NCBI RefSeq assembly: GCF_003240585.1
Contig: NZ_PCDP01000036.1
Coordinates: 1-64,000, forward strand
DNA: 64,000 nucleotides
From: Arminella tubonensis
Lineage (GTDB): Bacteria > Pseudomonadota > Alphaproteobacteria > Rhizobiales > Rhizobiaceae
Direction of reading: 5' to 3'
The notes under the pieces are model-generated. The model did not search any database. It saw only the letters and a program-made list of their open reading frames with translations, and was not told the origin of the DNA. Position 1 is the first letter of the stretch; each line of letters opens with the position of its first letter. A program made the position numbers and the translations under genes. Positions 8,634 to 16,064 of the stretch are shown here, piece by piece.

Positions 8634-10349
8634 ATGACAACAAGTCTCATCCAATCCCCAACACAACCGACGCACCTGGTTGCAGCCCTTCGCGCCTGTG
8701 GCTGTGCCTTTGGTCTGGTTTTCCTCTATAGCTGCGGCTACAACCTCTTTCTGCTCGCGCCCTCCATCTATCTCCTGCAGATCTACGATCGGGTCCTGTC
8801 GAGCCGGAGTGCCGACACCCTGCTGATGCTGACGCTCATAGTTGCTGCCGCAGTGGTGGTCGGCTCCATGCTGGATATCGTGCGCAGAGCGGCCCTATCG
8901 CGCATTGGCAGCTGGCTGGATCATCGGTTGCGCCCGGTCGTGCTCACCGCATCGTTCGAATATGCCTCCCGCGCCGACCGGGGCGTGGCGGCCGAATGCT
9001 ACCGCGACCTGGCCGCGCTGCGTCAGTTTCTGGATTCGCCGGCGAGCGCGCTCCTCTTCGACGTTCCGTGGGCGCCGGCATTCCTGCTGCTGCTCTTCCT
9101 GGTTCACCCATTGCTCGGAGTGATCGGGCTTCTAAGTGCAGTCGCGCTGCTAGCGCTAGCGCTCCTGACGGAAATGGCGACGCGGCAGCCGCTTGCGCAC
9201 GCAAACCTTGCTCTTTCAAGAAGCTACCTGCGGTTTGGAACAGCCCTTAAATATATTCAGGTGATCCGCGCGATGGGGATGCAGGATGGCGCCGCGCAGA
9301 TCGTCTATCGCGACGCGGAGGTGGCCAGGAAGGCGCAGGACATCGCAATGCATCGAACGGAGATCATCCTCGGGTTTTCGAAATCCGTCCGGACATTGAC
9401 GCAGATTCTGATGATGGGGGCCGCCACCTGGCTGGTGCTCGATGACAATAGCAGCCCCGGCATTATTTTTGTCGCCAGCCTGCTGCTCGGTCGTGGGCTG
9501 GCGCCGGTCGAAGGCGCCATAGGCGCGTGGCGCTCCTTTGCCTATACACGCAACGCCTTCAATCGTCTCAACAAGATGCTTATCGCCGTCGAATCCGATG
9601 GCGAGGCCAGAATGGTACCGATTCCAGAGCGCAGCGGCCTCATTCTCGACAATGTCGGATATGCGTTGCCGTTCGCCGATCGGCAGATATTGAGAGGTGT
9701 AACGCTGCGCCTGGCCCCGGGCGATTGCGTGGCGCTCATCGGCCCGTCAGGGTCCGGCAAGTCGACGCTCGGTCGGATCATTGCGGGAGTTCTGCAAGCG
9801 ACGAGCGGGTGCGCGCTTCTTGGCGGCGTCGATATAACGGCCTTGCGTCTCTGCGGGGGCACGCGCCATGTCGGATATTTGCCGCAGGATATCGAACTAT
9901 TCGGCGGCGCCATCAAGGACGTCATCGGGCGGCTGGATGGCGCCGACCCCGGAAAGGCGATCGAGGCGGCCAAGCTCGTCGGATTGCACGAGGCCATCAT
10001 GCGGCTACCGCAGGGCTACGAGACCGATATCGGCGAGGGCGGAAGCTTGCTGCTGCGTTCCCAGCGCCAGCAACTCGGCCTGGCAAGAGCGGCCTACGGG
10101 AACCCATCCCTGATCGTGCTCGACGACCCGAATTCGAGTTTGGACTATGACGGCGAATGCATGTTGTTCAAGGCAATCGAACGAATGAAATCCCGGGGGA
10201 TGACTGTCGTCATCATCACCCACCGTATGGGAATTCTGCCAGTCACCAACAAGATTGCCATCGTGCGCAATGGGACCGTCTCTGCCTTTGGAGATAGCGA
10301 ACGGATCTACGAGACTTATCTTCGACCACCGTCGCAAACCGGAACGTAG
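8634..10349 (+). CDS. Type I secretion ABC exporter (PrtD-like permease/ATPase) with degenerate catalytic motifs
   Basis: A 571-residue fused membrane/ATPase subunit of the PrtD/LipB/HasD class: hydrophobic helices over residues ~20-310, then a nucleotide-binding domain. Walker A is intact (GPSGSGKST, 370-378), as are the Q-loop (YLPQD) and H-loop (ITHR). The ABC signature, normally LSGGQ, reads LLRSQ at 473-477. The Walker B catalytic Glu is Asp (VLDDPNSSLD, residue 498). The rest of the domain aligns well with PrtD proteins, so this is not a frameshift. The HlyD partner follows after 17 bases. No outer-membrane TolC is in the window. Confidence 0.9.
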   Translation: MTTSLIQSPTQPTHLVAALRACGCAFGLVFLYSCGYNLFLLAPSIYLLQIYDRVLSSRSADTLLMLTLIVAAAVVVGSMLDIVRRAALSRIGSWLDHRLRPVVLTASFEYASRADRGVAAECYRDLAALRQFLDSPASALLFDVPWAPAFLLLLFLVHPLLGVIGLLSAVALLALALLTEMATRQPLAHANLALSRSYLRFGTALKYIQVIRAMGMQDGAAQIVYRDAEVARKAQDIAMHRTEIILGFSKSVRTLTQILMMGAATWLVLDDNSSPGIIFVASLLLGRGLAPVEGAIGAWRSFAYTRNAFNRLNKMLIAVESDGEARMVPIPERSGLILDNVGYALPFADRQILRGVTLRLAPGDCVALIGPSGSGKSTLGRIIAGVLQATSGCALLGGVDITALRLCGGTRHVGYLPQDIELFGGAIKDVIGRLDGADPGKAIEAAKLVGLHEAIMRLPQGYETDIGEGGSLLLRSQRQQLGLARAAYGNPSLIVLDDPNSSLDYDGECMLFKAIERMKSRGMTVVIITHRMGILPVTNKIAIVRNGTVSAFGDSERIYETYLRPPSQTGT

Positions 10350-10366
10350 GAGGCAGAGACCGCGCC

Positions 10367-11827
10367 ATGACCCTTGTTCCTCTGGTTCCCCTTATTCCTC
10401 TCGTCACTATGCCAGCCAAACTCGCCAAGCCCTTCGGCGTGGCCCGCTGGTTTGCGCAAGGGTCAGGGGCGGCGAAAAGATTTCTCACCTATTGGCCGGT
10501 GGACGAAACGGCTCGCGCCGGACTGGCGACGGCCTCGCCGATGCCGAGACTTCGTTCCGTCGCATGGACCGGCAACCTGTTGATCGCCATCTTCATCGGC
10601 GGTTTCGGCATCTGGTCGATCTTCGCTCCGCTGAAAAGCGCCGCGGTTGCATCTGGTATCGTCGAGCCGGAGTCCGGCCGCAAGACCATTCAGCATCTGG
10701 AAGGCGGAATCGTCCAGCAGATTCGTGTCAAGAACGGCGATAAGGTCACTTCCGGGCAGGTTCTGATCGCACTCGACGACACCAAATCGCGCTCGGAGCG
10801 CGACAGCATTCAAGGGCAGCTCTGGGACGCCGAGGCAAGGCAGGCGCGCATGATTGCGGAGCAGGAGCGGAGCGACGAGATCAACTATCCGCAAGATCTC
10901 AAGGCATTGATACACAGCAATTCTTCGATCAGGTCCATCATGATCGGTCAGCAGAGGATCTTCCAGACCCGCCGTCAGGTCATGCAGGCCGAGGTTGAAG
11001 TTTCGCAACAGAAAATATCAGAGGTCGAACAGGAAATCATCGGGCTGACCGCACAGAAGACGGCATTGGCTGCCAGAGCTGAAATCTCCCGCCAGCAGCT
11101 GGAATCGTCCTCGGCTCTCGCCGCAAAAGGGGCGGAAAGAAAGACCAGGCTATTCGACCTTGGACGGGAGAAAGCAGATCTTGATGGCCAGATCGGCGAG
11201 ACCCAGGCGCAGATTGCCCGCGCTTACCAGGTGATAAACGAGACGCAGGCCGCACTTGTGAAGCTTCAAAGCGATCGAATGAACGAAGTTGCCGAGGGTT
11301 TGCGGGACACTGAGAGCCAGGTCCTGCAGTTGGGCGAGCGATTGCGGGCGATCGACGACCAGCTTGCCCGGACGGAAATTCGCGCGCCCGAAGACGGCGT
11401 CATCATGGATTTGCGCATCCACACGATAGGAGGCGTGATCGGTGCAGGTGAACCGCTCGTCGATCTGGTGCCACGCGAAGGCCGCCTTGTCGTATCTGCG
11501 CATGTCCGGCCGGAAGATATCCACCTCGTGCACGCGGGACTCGAGGCGCAGGTTCATCTTCTCCCCTACAATCAACGGCGGGTACCGCTTCTGAGAGGCG
11601 AGGTAGAATACGTCTCTGCGGATCGGCTCGTCGATAAGCAAAACGGCCAACCCTATTATCAGGCGACGATCCGCGTGACGGACGAGCGGTTGGCAAAAAT
11701 GACCGATGTCGAGCTGGTTCCAGGTATGCCGGCTCAGGCATTGATCGAGACAGGTAAAAGTAGTGTGGCGTTCTATGCAGTCAGGCCCCTCCTCGACAGC
11801 TTCCACAGAGCGTTCCGCGAGGACTAG
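10367..11827 (+). CDS. HlyD-family type I secretion adaptor (PrtE-like)
   Basis: A 486-residue membrane-fusion protein. One transmembrane helix lies near residues 67-85 (LLIAIFIGGFGIWSIF), followed by a biotinyl-lipoyl-like half motif (GIVEPESGRKTIQHLEGGIV), a long coiled-coil hairpin (~130-320), and the second lipoyl half and beta-barrel domain (TEIRAPEDGVIMDL). It would bridge the inner-membrane exporter to an outer-membrane TolC. The ATG has a taggaggcag ribosome site and follows the ABC gene closely, so the two form an operon. Confidence 0.93.
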   Translation: MTLVPLVPLIPLVTMPAKLAKPFGVARWFAQGSGAAKRFLTYWPVDETARAGLATASPMPRLRSVAWTGNLLIAIFIGGFGIWSIFAPLKSAAVASGIVEPESGRKTIQHLEGGIVQQIRVKNGDKVTSGQVLIALDDTKSRSERDSIQGQLWDAEARQARMIAEQERSDEINYPQDLKALIHSNSSIRSIMIGQQRIFQTRRQVMQAEVEVSQQKISEVEQEIIGLTAQKTALAARAEISRQQLESSSALAAKGAERKTRLFDLGREKADLDGQIGETQAQIARAYQVINETQAALVKLQSDRMNEVAEGLRDTESQVLQLGERLRAIDDQLARTEIRAPEDGVIMDLRIHTIGGVIGAGEPLVDLVPREGRLVVSAHVRPEDIHLVHAGLEAQVHLLPYNQRRVPLLRGEVEYVSADRLVDKQNGQPYYQATIRVTDERLAKMTDVELVPGMPAQALIETGKSSVAFYAVRPLLDSFHRAFRED

Positions 11828-11833
11828 AGCGAC

Positions 11834-11937
11834 GTTCCCGAACATGTGCACGGTTTCGGGAAAGGCGCCTTGAAATTCATGATGTTACCGTGTCCTGGCG
11901 CGTCTCTATGGACGAGCGCCGTGGTAACAGCAAAATG
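11834..11937. other. Two inverted repeats downstream of the secretion operon
   Basis: TTCCCGAA near 11835 is repeated inverted as TTCGGGAA near 11854. A second interrupted dyad pairs GTTACC/GGCGC (11884 on) with GCGCC/GGTAAC (to 11937). Either could end the HlyD transcript or mark an old mobile-element edge; no T-run is present. Confidence 0.35.
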
Positions 11938-12037
11938 GGAGCCAACTGCCCGGCGCGCGATGCGATGATGGATTGACGTTCGATTCCTTCCTGGTGTTCA
12001 CGAATTCCAGGTTCGGATCCGTCGAAGGGACGCGGTG

Positions 12038-12316
12038 ATGGGCAAGAGAAAATTCAATGACGATGAAATCACGGGCATTCTGAAGGAGCATCAGGGTGGA
12101 GTGACGGTAGCGGATGTTTGCCATCGGCACGGGATCAGCGAACCGACGTTCTACCGGTGGCAATCCCTGCAATTCAGCAATGTCGGTCTGGATGCCAAGA
12201 GGCTCCGGGCCCTGGAGCAGGAGAACCAGAAGCTGAAGAAGCTATTGGCCGCAGCCATGCTGGCCGCGGCTACGCTCAGCGAGATGCTTGAAAAGACCTC
12301 CAACGGTCGTGCGTAA
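12038..12316 (+). pseudogene. Orphan IS3-family OrfA transposase (helix-turn-helix), no OrfB
   Basis: A 92-residue HTH_Tnp_1 protein: a KRKFNDDEITGILKEHQ start, a VCHRHGISEPTFYRW recognition helix, and a leucine-zipper-like LRALEQENQKLKKLL segment. That is the standard OrfA plan of IS3/IS911-type elements. The OrfB integrase (DDE) should follow in the -1 frame, but the next 100 bases hold nothing and the opposite-strand LuxR gene begins. I therefore read it as an IS remnant, although the frame is intact and a domesticated DNA-binding role next to a regulator is possible. Confidence 0.75.
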
Positions 12317-12420
12317 TGGAGAGCCAGTTCCGATTTCATACCATCAGATCGAGGGCTCGATCCCTCTGTCTCGTCGCATCTTGTAGCGAGAAACCGGGGT
12401 CCACTTTCTCGGAAAATGTT

Positions 12421-13164
12421 TCAGGATGCGCCCATATCGTGGCCGCTGCCGTTGGACGCATTGTAACCCAACCGGGCAACTACTTCTGTTCGGTTCTGGA
12501 CCTGCAACTTGCGCATGATGTGCTGCAGATGCATTTTCACGGTGTGGCCCGACAGATTGAGTTTCCCGGCAATGACCTTGTTCGAGCAGCCGCACTGGAG
12601 TTCGGCCAGCACATCCGCCTCGCGAGGCGTAAAGTCGGCAATTGACAGGTAATTTGTTCGACCGTCCACGATCTTCTGAACATGATCTTCGCCATTGGCG
12701 TGCTCGACCGGGCCCAGCGGGCGCGTGCCCATCGGATGGGGGTAGAATACCCCGCCGGCGAGAACAAGGCGCAGGCCCGCAAGGGCGATTTCTATAGGCA
12801 GGGAGATGGTGAAGAAGCCGCGAATGCCCATTGTCAGCGCTTGAGACGCTATCAAGACATCGTCCGTATTGGACAACAGTGCGATCGGCACCTCGGAAAA
12901 GCGTTCCGTGATCGCTGCGAGATCATCGAGGAGGCTGATGCTCTTTACATTTCTGCCCCCCAAATCGATGGTGATCAAACGCACGTCCATTCCGAGAGCT
13001 CTATCGAGACTCTCGATTGACACCATATCGATGAAATTCCAACCAATGAGTTCGTGCTCGAGGAGCTTTACGATGGCTGTGCGTGCTAGCGTATGAGGCT
13101 CTACAACGATCACAGTCGGTGCATTGCGTCCCGCACGGCGCTTGGTCGCTAAGGTGATAGACAC
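12421..13164 (-). CDS. LuxR-family response-regulator-like transcription factor with atypical receiver
   Basis: A 247-residue protein. Residues ~15-140 resemble a receiver domain, but the acidic pair is reduced to one Glu (VIVVEPH), and the conserved Lys near the end is missing (GFFTISLP). An Asp in LITIDLGG occupies the phosphorylation position. The C-terminal ~65 residues are a clear LuxR/GerE helix-turn-helix (FTPREADVLAEL, NKVIAGKLNLSGHTVKMH). It faces the secretion locus and may control it or surface polysaccharide genes; this is inferred from position only. Confidence 0.85.
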   Translation of the reverse strand: MSITLATKRRAGRNAPTVIVVEPHTLARTAIVKLLEHELIGWNFIDMVSIESLDRALGMDVRLITIDLGGRNVKSISLLDDLAAITERFSEVPIALLSNTDDVLIASQALTMGIRGFFTISLPIEIALAGLRLVLAGGVFYPHPMGTRPLGPVEHANGEDHVQKIVDGRTNYLSIADFTPREADVLAELQCGCSNKVIAGKLNLSGHTVKMHLQHIMRKLQVQNRTEVVARLGYNASNGSGHDMGAS

Positions 13165-13601
13165 GTCCAGTCCCCCCTAGGATTTTTGCAATCCATTCGG
13201 GAGCGCATATTATTACTATTCTTGTTTCATGTCATGATAAATTGGGGATTAATCCCACCCATACGTTGCATGCGCCGACGCGGGATTCTCAAGAATCAAG
13301 TTTTCTTGTTGTTGAAAATATTAAGTTTTTCTGAGTATATGCCTAAATGTTAACCACAACCACAGCGAACGAAGAGAGGCCGATTTCGGGCTCCGCGTCA
13401 TGTCAACGCCGTTCGGATTGATTGGTTGTGAAAGCCTATCGAGAGGTTCCGTCGACCGACAGTCGGCATCAGGGACGCGAGGGCCGTTTCCCCATGCCGA
13501 TTGTCGCGCCCATATGGAACCGGTTTCCCGGCGGGGCGTTCATATAGCTGGTGTCGGGCACTACTGGCATTCCGCCAGCATTCCCGGCTGGGAGAGAAGT
13601 C
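13165..13601. promoter_or_regulatory. 437-base divergent intergenic region, AT-rich core
   Basis: It lies between the divergent LuxR-type gene and the COG4315 gene. Bases ~13190-13345 are markedly AT-rich compared with the window, as expected for promoters; the rest is GC-rich with no credible gene. I see no confident operator. Confidence 0.4.
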
Positions 13602-13973
13602 ATGAGAACGTTGTTTGTAGCGATGGGCCTGCTCGCCGCCACTGCCTTGTCGGCTGCGGCAGCCGAGCCGGCCAAAATGGTCGAAACGAAGATGGGCAAG
13701 GTTTGGGCCACCGAGAAGGGCATGACCCTCTACACGTTCGACAAGGATGCCAAGGACAAATCGAATTGCGACAAGGACTGCCTGAAGAAGTGGCCGGCCT
13801 TCCACGCCGCTGAAAAAGCCAAGGCGGAAGGCGAGTGGTCGTTGGTCAAGGCCGCCGATGGCAAGGAAATGTGGGCCTACGAAGGTAAGCCGCTTTATAC
13901 ATTTGCCGAAGACAAGAAAGCCGGCGACATGAAAGGCGACGGTGTCGGCGGCGTTTGGCACATGGCCAAGTAG
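13602..13973 (+). CDS. COG4315-type secreted repeat protein
   Basis: A 123-residue exported protein with an N-terminal signal peptide (LLAATALSAAAAE, cleavage near residue 21). Two copies of the 'lipoprotein repeat' domain follow: MTLYTFDKDAKDKSNCDKDC with KKWPAF, and KPLYTFAEDKK ending in WHMAK. Two cysteines in CDKDC could form a disulfide or bind a metal. This widespread family is of unknown function and usually periplasmic. The ATG at 13602 follows a gggagagaag site; earlier in-frame starts lack one. A terminator follows. Confidence 0.88.
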   Translation: MRTLFVAMGLLAATALSAAAAEPAKMVETKMGKVWATEKGMTLYTFDKDAKDKSNCDKDCLKKWPAFHAAEKAKAEGEWSLVKAADGKEMWAYEGKPLYTFAEDKKAGDMKGDGVGGVWHMAK

Positions 13974-13999
13974 ATCGATCGGCTTACGAAAGAATGCAG

Positions 14000-14033
14000 A
14001 AGGCCCGCCCGAGCTTCAACTCAGGCGGGCCTT
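14000..14033. terminator. Terminator between convergent small-protein genes
   Basis: AAGGCCCGCC at 14000-14009 pairs with GGCGGGCCTT at 14024-14033. It lies between the COG4315 gene and the convergent GCG_CRPN gene and probably serves both. Confidence 0.8.
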
Positions 14034-14049
14034 GTCTGTCGCAGAGAAC

Positions 14050-14373
14050 TTAATCGTCGTATCTGTCGCGACGGTAATAACGGTCGTGGCCCCAGCCTCG
14101 GCGATCGTCACCGCGCCAGCCATGCCTCGGGCCGTCCCAGTCGCCACGCGAGCGGCGATCGTCCCAGTGGGCCCGCTGAGGACCCCAGCCATTTGGGCGG
14201 CAATGGCCCCATGGCGTGACGTGGAAACCTCTTCCGCATGCATAATCTACCTGGACGACGCCAGGCGCCGATGTCGCTGCCGGTTGGGCTATCGACGTGG
14301 CGGGCATCGCGCCCGCTGCTGTTGCGATCAAGCCGCCGAACAAGATTGCCGAGGCGAAAACTATCTTTTTCAT
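14050..14373 (-). CDS. GCG_CRPN-type small secreted protein
   Basis: A 107-residue protein with a signal peptide (residues 1-22, ending AAGAMP). The CGRGFHVTPWGHCRPN box matches the 'GCG_CRPN prefix-to-repeats' domain common in rhizobia and Bradyrhizobium. The C-terminal ~45 residues are a low-complexity Arg/Asp/Gly/Trp tail (repeated DDRRG/WRGDDRR-like units). Probably periplasmic or cell-surface. Function unknown. Confidence 0.85.
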   Translation of the reverse strand: MKKIVFASAILFGGLIATAAGAMPATSIAQPAATSAPGVVQVDYACGRGFHVTPWGHCRPNGWGPQRAHWDDRRSRGDWDGPRHGWRGDDRRGWGHDRYYRRDRYDD

Positions 14374-14516
14374 CTGTCTCTCTCCGTATCAGATGACTAA
14401 TCTAGCCACCAACGGAGTGAATGGGCGATGAACCAACCTTGACCTTTTGCAGGCTAAATCAAGGCTTTATACGGAAGCGGCTGCGAAGATGCCAAATAGG
14501 GATGGGCTCGCTTGCG

Positions 14517-14696
14517 TCAGGAATCCAGCTTCAGTGAAAGCTGCTCACCGCGCTTTACCTGATAGGCTTCCAAAGTTCTGCCGACCTGGATTCGCGAAAA
14601 GACCTCTTTCCGTCTTTGCTCGTCTCTCTCCCTGGAGGCTCTTGATTTCGCCACGACGGCAAGGGCTCTCTCGATTACTACCTCTGCGTTGGTCAT
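14517..14696 (-). CDS. Possible 59-residue hypothetical protein
   Basis: A short reading frame beginning MTNAEVVIERALAVV and ending LSLKLDS. It is charged (Arg/Glu/Lys), probably helical, and has no membrane segment. The ATG is preceded by a ggagatgtag ribosome site at good spacing. No family is recognised. The opposite-strand frame over the same bases (14447-14845) has no ribosome site and a low-quality composition. Confidence 0.45.
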   Translation of the reverse strand: MTNAEVVIERALAVVAKSRASRERDEQRRKEVFSRIQVGRTLEAYQVKRGEQLSLKLDS

Positions 14697-15003
14697 GCTA
14701 CATCTCCGTTTGTTCTCTTTATGTTCTCATTTTGAGATGTAGAAGTCAAGCGGATGGAACAGGTATGCCAAGCCGGTGCAGATCGAGTGCGTTCGTCTTC
14801 GGTGAATGTCGGGTGGGATGGGTGATTGAGAGAACGGCCACGTGATCTCGTGGCGGCGTGAGGAGACGTCAATCAACTCGCCCGACCCCGTCCTAAAGTT
14901 GACGGCGGTCGCGTCCTCAGGCGCTTGTGGCAGAAATTATCGAAGTTTGCGACGATTTTTTCGACTGGCGCCGAATTTTGGCGAGGAGCGTTGATGCCAA
15001 TGT
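14697..15003. other. 307-base intergenic stretch without a gene
   Basis: It lies between the start of the 59-codon frame and the end of the lysozyme-like lipoprotein gene. Just upstream of the small frame there is a doubled gttctc (near 14711 and 14723) in an AT-rich patch that could be promoter. Otherwise nothing recognisable. Confidence 0.3.
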
Positions 15004-15579
15004 TCAACCGCTGCAGGAACGGAGCTGGCTTCTGTAGAGGGACGTCATGCCGGAGACGCGCTGGGCAGAGCGCTGAATATCCGCATTGGAACGCCACGCT
15101 CCCTGCGCGTAGCCATCGTGCCCGAAATAATAGGCGAGATAGAGATTGTAGGAATCGGTGAGCGCTATGCCGTTCTGGACGTGGCTTTGCGCGTGGTACC
15201 AGCCGACGAAATCGATGGCGTCCGCGAAGTTGGTGCGGCTTGCGCCCCAATGGCCGGTTTCGCCTTGGTATCTCGACCACGTGCCGTTGAGTGCCTGGGA
15301 ATAGCCGTAAGCGCTGGAAGGACGGGTCCAAGGGATGAAGCCGAACAGCTTGGTACGCGGCGGACGTGCATAGGGATTGAAACCGGATTCGGCGTAGATA
15401 GTGGCCATAAGGATCGGCACCGGAACGCCGTATTCGCGCTCGGTGCGCTCCGCCGCGCGGCGCCAATTATTGAACAGGCCGTCGCGTTGTTCGAATATCG
15501 CGCATGTATTTCTGATTTCGTGCGGCGCCGAAGCGCAACCAGCCAACAGGACAAGGGGGGCGACAAACGCAATACGCAT
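15004..15579 (-). CDS. Lytic transglycosylase (SLT)-like lipoprotein
   Basis: A 191-residue lipoprotein: signal peptide with a LLAGC lipobox (Cys 15), then an SLT/lysozyme-like fold. The catalytic-type Glu lies in a MATIYAESGFNPYA stretch, followed by AYGYSQAL and a WYHAQSHV segment, as in goose-lysozyme-like transglycosylases. It would cleave peptidoglycan strands from the envelope side. It stands alone; no secretion or conjugation genes adjoin it. Confidence 0.87.
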   Translation of the reverse strand: MRIAFVAPLVLLAGCASAPHEIRNTCAIFEQRDGLFNNWRRAAERTEREYGVPVPILMATIYAESGFNPYARPPRTKLFGFIPWTRPSSAYGYSQALNGTWSRYQGETGHWGASRTNFADAIDFVGWYHAQSHVQNGIALTDSYNLYLAYYFGHDGYAQGAWRSNADIQRSAQRVSGMTSLYRSQLRSCSG

Positions 15580-15743
15580 CGCAGAATCTCTCTTTTGGAG
15601 AGATTACTAACTGGTAAACGTTAAAAACGGGTTTTTAGGCAATCCCAAATAGTGCCATCACACCCACCCAGGAGGGGTGTTTTCAAATAAACAAAGATAC
15701 CTGCGAACGCGCCTGGAAGATCTGCTATCTTCCCGCGAGATCG

Positions 15744-15848
15744 TCAGTGCTTGTGGCTTCCGCCTTCCATGAGGCTGAAAACGAGTACCGCGCCCAGCAC
15801 GACAACCAGGGCGTAGTCGAACGGGGTCATAAGATGCAGAATTGCCAT
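15744..15848 (-). CDS. 34-residue single-helix membrane microprotein
   Basis: MAILHLMTPFDYALVVVLGA then VLVFSLMEGGSHKH: one hydrophobic helix (residues ~12-27) and a short polar His/Lys tail. The ATG has an excellent ggaggagacc ribosome site. Length and layout resemble small inner-membrane accessory subunits, but no family is assigned. It is too short for ordinary gene callers. Confidence 0.6.
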   Translation of the reverse strand: MAILHLMTPFDYALVVVLGAVLVFSLMEGGSHKH

Positions 15849-16064
15849 GATGGTCTCCTCCTTGAGGAGAAACGCGCAAAGTTTGCAGTCGTTCCGTGCA
15901 TTATGAAATTATAATATGCTGCAGTGCACCCATAGGTTAAATCTCTGGGTCGAAAACCCACCTCCATTGTCAACTAAATTCATAGAGGATATTGATCCGT
16001 ATCGGGTTTTCGAGGGTGCCCTGTTGGTTGGGCGGATGGGATGAGAATGGAATCGGGAGGCGAA

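Noticed and set aside
14447..14845. 132-codon plus-strand frame
   Set aside because: No ribosome site, odd Arg/Leu/Pro/Cys composition; the minus-strand 59-codon frame is better supported.
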